From positions 1 to 35,957 of IMG/VR virus record IMGVR_UViG_3300020420_000005: 35,957 bases of DNA, one strand, 5' to 3'. The translations under genes and the position numbers were made by a program. This DNA is from a virus. The notes under the pieces are model-generated. The model was not told the origin of the DNA. It made no database searches and was given only the letters and a program-made list of their open reading frames with translations. Shown one piece after another: positions 8,344 through 14,880 of this stretch; the stretch's first letter is position 1, and every line of letters begins with the position of its first letter.

Positions 8344-8626
8344 AAACGGTTCATTATCTAAAGAAGAATTTGGCAAGCTGGAATATGAGAACAAAAAACT
8401 TGTCATGTATGACAATGATGCCAAGCGCAATTTAGAACGTAAATTAGTTACCATGATAGCGATTGGTTTAGTGCTGTATCCTTTCATAATTCTCTTGGCC
8501 TCTGTTTTAGGTTTTGACACAGCAGCATCTTTGATTACAGACATAGCTAGTGTTTATGTTGTCGCTGGGTCAGGAACCGTTGTAGGCTATATGGGTGTAA
8601 ACGCAATTAGGGAGAAAAACCAATGA
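8312..8626 (+). CDS. EF-hand membrane protein in lysis module
   Basis: A 104-residue protein. Residues 3-21 form a canonical EF-hand (FDKLDTDKNGSLSKEEF), with calcium-ligand positions D, D, N, S and the final E in the -Z position all present. Two hydrophobic segments follow, near residues 45-67 (KLVTMIAIGLVLYPFIILLA) and 74-96. GGAG lies 9 bases upstream of the ATG. It sits immediately before the holin gene and overlaps it by ATGA. A calcium-binding domain fused to two membrane helices suggests a holin-like or antiholin-like accessory factor. The EF-hand is seen directly; the lysis role is inferred from position. Confidence 0.75.
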   Translation: MTEFDKLDTDKNGSLSKEEFGKLEYENKKLVMYDNDAKRNLERKLVTMIAIGLVLYPFIILLASVLGFDTAASLITDIASVYVVAGSGTVVGYMGVNAIREKNQ

Positions 8627-9000
8627 TAGACAAGCTTATAGAGCCTGTAAGCGGCCTACTTGGGAAGGTGATACAGGACAAAGATCAAGCTGCTAAACTA
8701 GCCCATGAGGTGGCTACAATGGCAGATCGCCATTCTCAGGAGCTTGCATTAGCACAGCTAGAAATATTGAAAGCTGACGCGAAGGGCAACTGGTTCCAAT
8801 CGTCCTGGCGTCCACTTATCGGATGGCTGGGTGGAATAGGGTTAGGTGTAAATTACATTGTTAGCCCAATTTGCGCTGGCTTCGGTGTCATTATTCCGCA
8901 AGCTGATATGTCAGTTATGATGCCTCTTTTATTAGGAATGTTAGGCATGGCTGGCGCTAGATCATTCGACAAACTAAAAGGAACGGATAGTAAAAAATGA
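8623..9000 (+). CDS. Holin, three-transmembrane family
   Basis: A 125-residue protein matching the 3TM holin family (gene-transfer-agent and phage type). An N-terminal amphipathic region ends in the family signature WFQSSWRPLIGWLGGIGLGV. Hydrophobic segments cover roughly residues 63-85 and 90-114, ending in LLGMLGMAGARSFDKLKG. It would form inner-membrane lesions that let the amidase reach peptidoglycan. It is coupled to the EF-hand protein upstream and the endolysin downstream by ATGA overlaps. Confidence 0.85.
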   Translation: MIDKLIEPVSGLLGKVIQDKDQAAKLAHEVATMADRHSQELALAQLEILKADAKGNWFQSSWRPLIGWLGGIGLGVNYIVSPICAGFGVIIPQADMSVMMPLLLGMLGMAGARSFDKLKGTDSKK

Positions 9001-9425
9001 GAGATATAGACGAAATAATAATTCACGCTACGGCAACAAACCCTAGCTGGATGCAAAACAATTCTGTTGATGATGTCGTTACAGAAATACGCAGATGGCA
9101 CGTTGAAGAGCGCAAGTGGTCTGACATAGGCTACCATGCCGTTATACATAGAGATGGCGCAATAGGCTACGGACGCCCTGTAGAGCGCACAGGAGCGCAC
9201 GTAGGGGGCCGAAACAAGACCACCATAGGGGTAAGCCTGGTTGGTGGTAGAGGCGGCATTGCTGACGGAAAATTTGCTGACAACTTTACACCAGAACAGG
9301 AAGCGTCATTGCGCCAGCTAATAGAAGATTACAAAAAGAAGTTTCCAAGCATTACCAAAGTGTCTGGGCATAATGAATATGCTTCTAAAGCCTGCCCATG
9401 TTTTTCTGTAAAAGCTTGGCTTTAA
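8997..9425 (+). CDS. Endolysin, N-acetylmuramoyl-L-alanine amidase (T7-lysozyme-like)
   Basis: A 142-residue Amidase_2 enzyme that would cut the amide bond between muramic acid and the stem peptide. Zinc ligands fit the T7 lysozyme pattern: His10 (IIIHATATN), His125 (VSGHNEY) and Cys133 (KACPCF). The catalytic pair Tyr46 (DIGYHAVIHRDG) and Lys131 is also present, and the 125/131/133 spacing equals the 122/128/130 spacing of T7 lysozyme. There is no signal peptide, so release depends on the holin upstream. It is the last plus-strand gene before the convergent minus-strand block, with no gap at the 9425/9426 junction. Confidence 0.93.
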   Translation: MRDIDEIIIHATATNPSWMQNNSVDDVVTEIRRWHVEERKWSDIGYHAVIHRDGAIGYGRPVERTGAHVGGRNKTTIGVSLVGGRGGIADGKFADNFTPEQEASLRQLIEDYKKKFPSITKVSGHNEYASKACPCFSVKAWL

Positions 9426-9632
9426 TTACCAAGGTCTTAATTTAGGTTTAACTAATCGTGATGTGACCTCGCTAACATCACAATAACCTTCTTGAGCATT
9501 TATTTGATCATAGAGCGTATTATTATTCAGTAACACGCTCCAACAATCCTCTTCATTAGGAAACCAAATGCTGACATACATAGTATGCTCAAGCACCTGA
9601 TAGCCTAGCGTGAGAAGCGTCCAATAATCCAC
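9426..9632 (-). CDS. Small Trp-rich protein of unknown function
   Basis: A 68-residue protein with a GTG start at 9632 (GGATATAAC just upstream). The sequence MDYWTLLTLGYQVLEHTMYV and then SIWFPNEEDCWSVLL is rich in aromatic residues and has two cysteines. Its stop codon abuts the endolysin stop on the other strand. It is the last gene of the leftward transcript. I do not recognise a family. Confidence 0.6.
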   Translation of the reverse strand: MDYWTLLTLGYQVLEHTMYVSIWFPNEEDCWSVLLNNNTLYDQINAQEGYCDVSEVTSRLVKPKLRPW

Positions 9633-9633
9633 G

Positions 9634-10017
9634 TTATATCCCCACTATATCTTTATGACCGCACTTACCTTTTATTGGCTTTACCTCTTCTCTTGGCAAT
9701 TTGTAGCGGTAAATAGTGTCTCTGACCGTTCTAACAGTTAGATTTAAAGCATTAGCAATTTGCTTGGCGTTTAAATTATAGTGGATCAATATATTTATTG
9801 TTCGCACTCTTGGAGAAGCCTGTATGCTTGTTTGCCTACGATGTTTATTAGCTTCTTCTTTTGCTTTTTCTGTAAGATGATTTACCACCTTATTCATTTT
9901 TGTGTGGTGGTTTAGCTTATCGTGTGAAGCTGTAAAATCTTTCATCCTCTGACCGATTTCTGCTTCAGTAGGCATACGGCCTAATTCTTTAGCCAACACT
10001 AAACGTTGATCTATCAT
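9634..10017 (-). CDS. Helix-turn-helix DNA-binding protein
   Basis: A 127-residue basic protein. The C-terminal third contains a clear HTH (residues about 83-110, LNAKQIANALNLTVRTVRDT, then IYRYKLPREE) of the sigma-70 region 4 / helix-turn-helix type. The N-terminus is helical (LAKELGRMPTEAEIGQRMKD). It is coupled by ATGA to the upstream gene. It may regulate late or early transcription; its target is not visible. It is one of two HTH candidates for the shared operator, the other being the protein at 15795-16013. Confidence 0.75.
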   Translation of the reverse strand: MIDQRLVLAKELGRMPTEAEIGQRMKDFTASHDKLNHHTKMNKVVNHLTEKAKEEANKHRRQTSIQASPRVRTINILIHYNLNAKQIANALNLTVRTVRDTIYRYKLPREEVKPIKGKCGHKDIVGI

Positions 10018-10268
10018 ATGTTTACTCCTTCTTTCCTCTTTTTACTTGTGAACTTTGACAGTTCTTTTCTTGCTACCCAAAGATTTGTTACAACATTGGG
10101 ATGGGCGTCAAGTCGATAGAGTTCATCTGCCCATTTATCGACTTCACTTTTTAAAAATATATATTCTGCTTCCTCTGCTTTGTTTAATTTTTTCTTACTA
10201 AAAACTTCATTAATACAAGGTTTACGCATGGTGACGCAACCATAGCAGTCACACTCTACTTCTTCCAT
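10014..10268 (-). CDS. Small protein with N-terminal cysteine cluster
   Basis: An 84-residue protein. Residues 1-20 hold four cysteines (VECDCYGCVTMRKPCINEVF), which could bind zinc or an iron-sulfur cluster. The rest is helical and charged (KKLNKAEEAEYIFLKSEVDK). It overlaps its upstream neighbour by about 13 bases and its downstream neighbour by ATGA. No known family is recognised. Confidence 0.6.
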   Translation of the reverse strand: MEEVECDCYGCVTMRKPCINEVFSKKKLNKAEEAEYIFLKSEVDKWADELYRLDAHPNVVTNLWVARKELSKFTSKKRKEGVNI

Positions 10269-10441
10269 TCTTTATAACCTTTAGTCATAGCCGTAAGAGC
10301 GTTATTAATTACTCTGTTTTCTGTAGCAATTTGACTGTCTATGTACTCACCACCCATTATATCAAGGCAATGGCCTTCTAACGCTTCTGAAATCGTCATA
10401 TATTGATTTTCAGTCAGTTCGACTTTTATCTTTTTAGCCAT
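10256..10441 (-). CDS. Small early protein of unknown function
   Basis: A 61-residue protein starting MAKKIKVELTENQYMTISEA and continuing as a single alpha-helical domain with a Lys-rich C-terminus. It starts with a TAATG overlap with the upstream gene. The sequence resembles short ribbon-helix or helix-only regulators in general style only; I assign no function. Confidence 0.6.
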   Translation of the reverse strand: MAKKIKVELTENQYMTISEALEGHCLDIMGGEYIDSQIATENRVINNALTAMTKGYKEWKK

Positions 10442-10719
10442 TAGTAACTATCCTTTGACAAATCATACTCTGTATCATCAGTGTCGATAGTTGCAGAGCA
10501 AATAGCTTCGTTGATCTGGTCATCAAAATGTTTGAGAATATAAGCATCAACCCTTGGGTTTCTATCGCTTATTCTGCGCCAGCGTTTTGTCATAGGATTA
10601 GTGTAAAATAATGAAATTGATCTTACATCTTTATCTCTATCGACTTCTGCGTTGACTTCTATTTCGAAGTCACCAGCAAATCTTAGTTCAACATTTATGT
10701 CAGCTGATACGTTACTCAT
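10441..10719 (-). CDS. Small acidic beta-rich early protein
   Basis: About 92 residues from the ATG at 10719, chosen because it overlaps the upstream stop as ATGA; a start four codons earlier is possible. The N-terminal half alternates hydrophobic and charged residues (ADINVELRFAGDFEIEVNAE) like beta strands. The C-terminus is acidic (SATIDTDDTEYDLSKDSY). No family is recognised. Confidence 0.6.
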   Translation of the reverse strand: MSNVSADINVELRFAGDFEIEVNAEVDRDKDVRSISLFYTNPMTKRWRRISDRNPRVDAYILKHFDDQINEAICSATIDTDDTEYDLSKDSY

Positions 10720-10895
10720 GAGCTTAACCATTCATCATAAGTTTTTAATGGTGCGCCATTACGAGTAATATCACCACCTTTGCCATCATTTGCACAGGCA
10801 AGATAAATTTGATACTCAGCGTCATTAGACCCTCTATATCTGGTGCAAGTAACTTGTGGCTGCAATGTGCCATCTTTGTTTATTCCTGTTTGCAT
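10716..10895 (-). CDS. Small early protein of unknown function
   Basis: About 59 residues from the ATG at 10895, selected because GGTAAAAAGGA, the recurrent leader box of this phage, lies just upstream; a longer frame from 10922 would place the box inside the gene. The sequence contains QVTCTRYRGSNDAEYQIYLA and two cysteines. It is the first gene after promoter A and heads the operon 10895-9426. Function unknown. Confidence 0.6.
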   Translation of the reverse strand: MQTGINKDGTLQPQVTCTRYRGSNDAEYQIYLACANDGKGGDITRNGAPLKTYDEWLSS

Positions 10896-10924
10896 TTTGC
10901 TTTTCCTTTTTACCTTATACATTA

Positions 10925-10953
10925 TGTGTATCAGTTACGATACATAATGTCAA
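10925..10953 (-). promoter_or_regulatory. Promoter A with palindromic operator
   Basis: On the minus strand TTGACA (10948-10953) is separated by 17 bases from TACACA (10925-10930). A perfect palindrome TGTATC-N6-GATACA covers 10927-10944, within the spacer and the -10. It drives the leftward operon starting at 10895. Confidence 0.7.
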
Positions 10954-10959
10954 CACCCT

Positions 10960-11160
10960 TTAGGAATATTTATGAATATCTGCCTTTTTTAAATCTTCCA
11001 TTAACTCAGCATCCATCAACCCTATCAGTTCAGACAACTCAGATGTTAACGCTGGATTAAAACGTGTTTCGCCAGCTGCTTTATTAAGCTTAGAGATTTC
11101 TTGTCTAATCTCAGTTAATAAAATAAATTGCCATTCTAATTGCATTAAATCTTTTTCCAT
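10960..11160 (-). CDS. Small helical early protein
   Basis: A 66-residue, entirely helical, acidic protein (MEKDLMQLEWQFILLTEIRQ, then SELSELIGLMDAELMEDLKK). Its ATG overlaps the upstream stop as TAATG, so it is co-translated with the 11160-11405 gene. It ends just before promoter A. Function unknown. Confidence 0.6.
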   Translation of the reverse strand: MEKDLMQLEWQFILLTEIRQEISKLNKAAGETRFNPALTSELSELIGLMDAELMEDLKKADIHKYS

Positions 11161-11405
11161 TAAGCTAAAACCTTTCTAGCATAATCTGCCATTGCCTTGT
11201 GAACAGCCATACCAACTTTGTGTGTACGTCCGTATGTTTTGTCTGATCCGCAATGAATGACGTTCAGTGTCATAATGTTTCCACCTGTACCTTGGTGAAC
11301 CATGCCTCTGTATTCTTTGTTGTTATAAAGGCAGCGATAAAAAAAGTTGTTTGCTCCCCAACCGTCTTTACCTCTAAATTCAAATTTGGTTACTTCATTT
11401 AACAT
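11160..11405 (-). CDS. Small early protein of unknown function
   Basis: An 81-residue protein preceded by GGTAAAAAGGAAATTAAA. The sequence includes WGANNFFYRCLYNNKEYRGM and a Gly/His-containing middle (VHQGTGGNIMTLNVIHCGSD). It heads a two-gene leftward unit under promoter C. No family is recognised. Confidence 0.6.
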   Translation of the reverse strand: MLNEVTKFEFRGKDGWGANNFFYRCLYNNKEYRGMVHQGTGGNIMTLNVIHCGSDKTYGRTHKVGMAVHKAMADYARKVLA

Positions 11406-11433
11406 TTTAATTTCCTTTTTACCTTATACATTA

Positions 11434-11462
11434 TATGTAGCATAGGTGATACAGGATTGCAA
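11434..11462 (-). promoter_or_regulatory. Promoter C with operator-like spacer
   Basis: On the minus strand TTGCAA (11457-11462), 17 bases, then TACATA (11434-11439). The spacer holds TGTATC-N6-GCTACA (11436-11453), one mismatch from the palindrome of promoters A and B. It lies directly upstream of the gene at 11405. Confidence 0.65.
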
Positions 11463-11470
11463 GTGTTTTA

Positions 11471-12022
11471 TTAAATTATTTTCCATTTATTTATATAATT
11501 ATTTCTAACAACATCATCGTTGCAAAATTTCTCACGCAATCTGGTATAGATTTGTTTGAACCCATCACCATGAGGTTTTCTCATGTGAGGATATTTTTTC
11601 CTATCTAGCCTTCTCAGATTGTGTTGGACGTAATGTGCTAACTCATGGAGAACGCAAATTAAGTGACCATGATAAATGTCACCATTTTTAACAAACATAC
11701 CACCACATCTAGGGTCATCGCTATATGAACGATATTCGCTATAATAAACGTAACCATCTTTTTTATATTTATCTGTTTTGAATTTCTCAAAATGGTTTAA
11801 ATGTTCGCCAGCTTTTACATTTTTAATTTGCCAGCCATTAGTTTCTATTGTGATGGTGTTTGTGCCACCCCAACTACATCCTTTATTGGCCTGTTTAACT
11901 TTCAAAACTTTTAACGCTTTCTTTTTGCAATGAGCATTTAATTTAAAAGGCGTATCATCAAGAAAAACCAAAGCGTCTTTAACAATGTTAGCTATAAATA
12001 ATTTATACTGTTCTTTATTCAT
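11471..12022 (-). CDS. SprT-like zinc metalloprotease
   Basis: About 183 residues from the ATG at 12022, which is preceded by GGTAAAAAGGAAATAACG; a longer frame from 12070 would run through the promoter. The zincin motif HELAH gives His126, Glu127 and His130, and a third ligand is likely His151 in PHGDGFKQIY. HELAHxxQ followed by HGxxF is the SprT/zincin-like pattern. The N-terminal part is basic with a Cys/Trp-containing strand region (GCSWGGTNTITI). SprT-domain proteins cleave DNA-bound proteins (for example Spartan); this one may remove host proteins from DNA or act in takeover. The motif is seen; substrate is unknown. Confidence 0.8.
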   Translation of the reverse strand: MNKEQYKLFIANIVKDALVFLDDTPFKLNAHCKKKALKVLKVKQANKGCSWGGTNTITIETNGWQIKNVKAGEHLNHFEKFKTDKYKKDGYVYYSEYRSYSDDPRCGGMFVKNGDIYHGHLICVLHELAHYVQHNLRRLDRKKYPHMRKPHGDGFKQIYTRLREKFCNDDVVRNNYINKWKII

Positions 12023-12049
12023 CGTTATTTCCTTTTTACCTTTAACACT

Positions 12050-12078
12050 ACAGTAGCACAAGTGATACACATTGTCAA
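12050..12078 (-). promoter_or_regulatory. Promoter D with operator-like spacer
   Basis: On the minus strand TTGACA (12073-12078), 17 bases, then TACTGT (12050-12055). The spacer holds TGTATC-N6-GCTACT (12052-12069), two mismatches from the palindrome. It drives the SprT-like gene and is divergent from promoter B. Confidence 0.65.
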
Positions 12079-12111
12079 GTAGTTAATTTTAGGGGAGCAA
12101 AAAAAGGGGGG

Positions 12112-12140
12112 TTGACATCATGTATCTTATATGATACAAT
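12112..12140 (+). promoter_or_regulatory. Promoter B with palindromic operator
   Basis: TTGACA (12112-12117), 17 bases, TACAAT (12135-12140): near-consensus sigma-70. The perfect palindrome TGTATC-N6-GATACA (12121-12138) lies between the boxes. It drives the plus-strand island 12169-12914. Confidence 0.8.
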
Positions 12141-12168
12141 GTAATTATATTGGTAAAAAGGAGACAAT

Positions 12169-12426
12169 ATGGAAAAAGTAAAAAATATGGAAAATATGTG
12201 GAGATATAAACAAGGGTTTATCGAATATCATGGCAATGGTGAGTGGCTTGGATCTGATAGCGATGAAAAAGTTATTGTTAGAAAATCAAACATGACAGAA
12301 GTTAAATCTGCTTTAGATGTAATTTTTGACAAAGAGAAAAAAGTCAAAAAACCTAAAAAATCTTCCAAACCAAAAGAAGATCAAGTTACAACTTTAGCAA
12401 AAAGGTTAGACCTCTTTTTTCGGTAA
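12169..12426 (+). CDS. Small basic protein upstream of rusA
   Basis: An 85-residue protein with a good leader (GGTAAAAAGGAGACAAT before the ATG). The N-terminal half (MENMWRYKQGFIEYHGNGEW) is followed by a Lys/Pro-rich linker (KKVKKPKKSSKPKEDQ). The basic tail suggests nucleic-acid contact. It is transcribed against its flanking genes together with rusA. No family is recognised. Confidence 0.65.
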   Translation: MEKVKNMENMWRYKQGFIEYHGNGEWLGSDSDEKVIVRKSNMTEVKSALDVIFDKEKKVKKPKKSSKPKEDQVTTLAKRLDLFFR

Positions 12427-12452
12427 GAGATAATTGTAAATATTTAGAAAAC

Positions 12453-12490
12453 ACCTTATGCAGAATTATGAATACAGTTTTGCATAAGGT
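12453..12490 (+). promoter_or_regulatory. Hairpin enclosing the rusA start codon
   Basis: ACCTTATGCA (12453-12462) and TGCATAAGGT (12481-12490) form a perfect 10-bp stem with an 18-base loop. The loop contains the ATG at 12468, and no Shine-Dalgarno sequence is obvious. It may control RusA translation or stability. Confidence 0.6.
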
Positions 12491-12914
12491 TGAGATAGAA
12501 ATATCTGGACAACCAATAGGTAAGGGCAGGCCAAGATTTACCAAGACAGGTCACGCATATACCCCAACTAAAACAAGGGAATATGAAAAACGCTTGCAAG
12601 CTGCTGCCTGGGCTAAAATGCAAGAAATGAAGCTAAAACCTACAGGTAAATTTTGTCACTTAAAAGTTGTAGCGTTTATGGACATACCTAAATCATGGCC
12701 CAAGATCAAAAGGCTGGAAGCAGAATACGGAGCGATTAAACCTATTTGCAAACCTGATTTGGATAATATTGTTAAAATTGCCAAGGACGGTATAAGCGGT
12801 ATGGATGGTATAATCTTAGACGATAAACAAGTGACAAGCATCGAAGCTCAAAAAATTTATTGTCATCCTGACAAGGGGCCAGTGCTTTACTTAGCTGTTT
12901 CTTGGACAGAGTAA
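12468..12914 (+). CDS. rusA: RusA-family Holliday junction resolvase
   Basis: A 148-residue homodimeric structure-specific endonuclease that resolves four-way junctions formed during replication and recombination. The N-terminal signature QPIGKGRPRF and YTPTKTREYE are typical. The active-site set fits E. coli RusA in spacing: Asp97 and Asp99 (KPDLDN), Lys103, and Asp118 (ILDDKQV), equal to D70, D72, K76 and D91. The gene is on the plus strand inside a minus-strand recombination block and its 3' end overlaps the HNH gene by 28 bases tail to tail. The start codon lies in the loop of a 10-bp hairpin. Confidence 0.9.
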   Translation: MNTVLHKVEIEISGQPIGKGRPRFTKTGHAYTPTKTREYEKRLQAAAWAKMQEMKLKPTGKFCHLKVVAFMDIPKSWPKIKRLEAEYGAIKPICKPDLDNIVKIAKDGISGMDGIILDDKQVTSIEAQKIYCHPDKGPVLYLAVSWTE

Positions 12915-13216
12915 GACCAATCGGGTCCATAAGTCTCTTGCCACAACTTAGGTTCTTTGTGTATGGCAATCTTGGAGTTATCCCATAAACCTTGGTGGTG
13001 TCCTTCACAGAGGGGGATAGCTTCATCGTCTGGCCTTTTACGAGTGCTGTGCCTGTCATGTATTGGGTGATGGGCTGTTGTTGGTGATTGCTGCACCTCT
13101 TGAAATCGCTCACATACGCAACATTTCATTTGCCGTACATTTTTAAGAAACATAAGATTTTTTTTAGGTTTAGGTTTTTTTAATCCTAGCGGCGGTCTGT
13201 TAGTTAAATTACTCAT
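12887..13216 (-). CDS. HNH-type nuclease (Ref/DUF968-like)
   Basis: A 109-residue basic protein. A zinc-binding treble-clef HNH pattern is visible: Cys32/33-x-Cys35, then TTAHHPIHDRH (His49, His50), then LCEGHHQGLWD (Cys70, His73, His74). This resembles the phage P1 Ref / DUF968 group of small recombination nucleases. A long KPKPKKN stretch at the N-terminus may bind DNA. It is in the recombination operon, overlapping the upstream gene by 8 bases. Because an intron is present elsewhere, a homing role was considered, but the position argues for a recombination nuclease. Confidence 0.75.
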   Translation of the reverse strand: MSNLTNRPPLGLKKPKPKKNLMFLKNVRQMKCCVCERFQEVQQSPTTAHHPIHDRHSTRKRPDDEAIPLCEGHHQGLWDNSKIAIHKEPKLWQETYGPDWSYSVQETAK

Positions 13217-13682
13217 AATTATCCCAGGGCCAATGTTCGTTTAAAAATCTATTTAATTCAAGTTTGCAAGTTTTGCCGAAATTATTAATTTTTTTAGTAT
13301 TCATTTGACGCACTTTTTTTCTATGTTTTGGGTTGTTTAAATCCAATATTCTTTTTTCTTTTGGAGCAATTCTTTCGTGTATTTTTTTATCCCAACAATT
13401 ACTTTTAAGTAAATTACTATCAAATTCGTTAGCCAAACAATTAATAATTCTTGTTCTGTTTTTTAAATATAATAATTCGTCTACCCAATCAATCTCACCT
13501 CTTTGTTTTTCGTATTCTTCAACAGTAAACTCATTGCCATCTCTTGTTTCGATAATAATCTTTTTCTTAACTTGCATCTCTGGCTTTCTAGGAAATGGTC
13601 CTTCTGTTGGGCAGATAGATTTTAAAGCCAAACTTAACTTGACTGAAAATTCATCTTTTTCTATTTGTTCTTCTATATTCAT
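13209..13682 (-). CDS. Recombination-operon protein of unknown function
   Basis: A 157-residue, charged and Asn/Lys-rich protein starting MNIEEQIEKDEFSVKLSLAL with a basic C-terminal half (LDLNNPKHRKKVRQMNTKKI). It is coupled by ATGA to the PD-(D/E)XK-like gene upstream and overlaps the HNH gene downstream. I recognise no domain; DNA association is suggested only by operon and charge. Confidence 0.65.
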   Translation of the reverse strand: MNIEEQIEKDEFSVKLSLALKSICPTEGPFPRKPEMQVKKKIIIETRDGNEFTVEEYEKQRGEIDWVDELLYLKNRTRIINCLANEFDSNLLKSNCWDKKIHERIAPKEKRILDLNNPKHRKKVRQMNTKKINNFGKTCKLELNRFLNEHWPWDNYE

Positions 13683-14128
13683 ATTAAATCTCCCTTATGT
13701 ATTAATTTTACTTTTTCTTTCGGTAGGTGAGATACTATTTCTTGCCGCAAATCACCTCTTCTGTTATGTGATATTTCACTGATACGATAATCGGCTTCTA
13801 TGATAAAATCGTCAAAGTCAGCGTAGCCCACATAATCTTTCCACTGAACAACAAAGTAACATGGTAAATTCATTATGCCTTTTACAGCATGATAAGCTGT
13901 AAGTTTTTGTAACGGCATCATTATTGTTGGGTATTTAGAATATTCGTGACTGCGTTTTCGCATTTCTATCATAGCAACAGGGCGTTTATTTCTGTGCGCT
14001 ACATAATCGAAGTAACTAAACTTAGGCTCTGGCAGCATATCACACTTAAATTTTTTTGCCAAAAGCCCAGCTAGTTCTTCCTCATTTTTTTTGTCTTGTT
14101 GGTTTTCATACACTTTCGAGTACATCAT
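13679..14128 (-). CDS. PD-(D/E)XK-like nuclease
   Basis: A 149-residue protein with the arrangement of a small restriction-nuclease fold: an N-terminal helix (EEELAGLLAKKFKCDMLPEP), a strand with FSYFDYVAHRNKRPVAMIEM leading to E-M-R-K-R, then TIMMPLQKLTAYHAVK and a VVQWKDYVGYADFDDF strand. In related phage proteins the motif is D-x(n)-E-x-K with a following Lys-helix; here the E-x-K is E-x-R-K, so the assignment is tentative. The first ATG codons (14128/14125) overlap the DUF1367-like gene by about 20 bases. It could process DNA ends in recombination. Confidence 0.6.
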   Translation of the reverse strand: MMYSKVYENQQDKKNEEELAGLLAKKFKCDMLPEPKFSYFDYVAHRNKRPVAMIEMRKRSHEYSKYPTIMMPLQKLTAYHAVKGIMNLPCYFVVQWKDYVGYADFDDFIIEADYRISEISHNRRGDLRQEIVSHLPKEKVKLIHKGDLI

Positions 14129-14510
14129 AACCCACAGCCTCAGACAGTTTTTGCATAGACAATTCGAAATACTGATTAAATTCTTGCTGGCTCATATCGT
14201 CAAAAGATATGCTATCCATAATTCTCATATGTGCGCTGGCTAATGAATTCCAACGCATTTTAACATAACCACAAGCCCACTTCAGTTCGCTATGCAAATG
14301 TTTTTCACTAGGCCACCGTCCAGTAGCCTTGCAAGTATTCCTAAGAATAGACCAGTACATACTATGATGAGGGTTTGACCGTTTGCCTGTTGGTTGCAAG
14401 TTATAAGCTTGGCCCTGTTTGGCATCTTCTAGCTGCTCACCATCATATTGTGAGACAGGCAATAGTTGCCCATCTCTTATGTAAACTTGTATTTTAGAAT
14501 GGGATTTCAT
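14106..14510 (-). CDS. DUF1367-like recombination-associated protein
   Basis: About 134 residues from the ATG at 14510; a TTG start two codons earlier is possible. The core pattern (TGKRSNPHHSMYWSILRNTC, then ELKWACGYVKMRWNSLASAH, then MSQQEFNQYFELSMQKLSEA) is like the DUF1367 phage family, whose members lie near ssb and nuclease genes. NinB-type proteins have a similar layout and are an alternative. It overlaps the ssb 3' end. Function is probably recombination-related, but this is an inference from genomic context. Confidence 0.6.
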   Translation of the reverse strand: MKSHSKIQVYIRDGQLLPVSQYDGEQLEDAKQGQAYNLQPTGKRSNPHHSMYWSILRNTCKATGRWPSEKHLHSELKWACGYVKMRWNSLASAHMRIMDSISFDDMSQQEFNQYFELSMQKLSEAVGYDVLESV

Positions 14511-14880
14511 CGTCAAAATCCTGTGACGGTGTTTGATTAGACGTTTCTTCTGTTGTTTCTTCGTCTATTTTATCACCCTCTGCATACCGATTGTTTTCAG
14601 GTTTTTTACCTAACAGCTTTATTTCAGTTGCATTTATTTTTAGGTAAGTTTTTTCTTTATATTCATTCGTGCTAAACTCACCAGTAACAGCTACTTCTTT
14701 ACCTTTAACTAAACTGGGTTTTAAGTTTGCGTTCCAGTACATTATGTCGAAGTAGATTGCTTTTTCATTTTGTCCGTAACCGTCTTTAACCGCCACAGAA
14801 AAGGTTGCAAACTCCCCTTTCTTACCCTGACGAACTTCACAGTCTTTGGTAAGACGCCCGATAATTGTAATAACTTTCAT
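14494..14880 (-). CDS. ssb: Single-stranded DNA-binding protein
   Basis: A 128-residue OB-fold protein: MKVITIIGRLTKDCEVRQGK, then FATFSVAVKDGYGQNEKAIY and FDIMYWNANLKPSLVKGKEV follow the bacterial SSB pattern. The C-terminus is acidic and ends DFDDEIPF, the tip that recruits replication and repair proteins. It coats single-stranded DNA during phage replication. The start overlaps the stop of the annealing-protein candidate (ATGA), fitting an SSB/annealing pair. Confidence 0.92.
   Translation of the reverse strand: MKVITIIGRLTKDCEVRQGKKGEFATFSVAVKDGYGQNEKAIYFDIMYWNANLKPSLVKGKEVAVTGEFSTNEYKEKTYLKINATEIKLLGKKPENNRYAEGDKIDEETTEETSNQTPSQDFDDEIPF

Noticed and set aside
8101-8544. Minus-strand 147-codon frame
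   Set aside because: It runs opposite to the coupled lysis genes and has no ribosome-binding site.
10809-11060. Plus-strand 83-codon frame
   Set aside because: It crosses promoter A and two minus-strand genes and has no leader.
12887-13216. HNH protein as the homing endonuclease of the capsid intron
   Set aside because: It lies far from the intron in a recombination operon and has a Ref-like layout.
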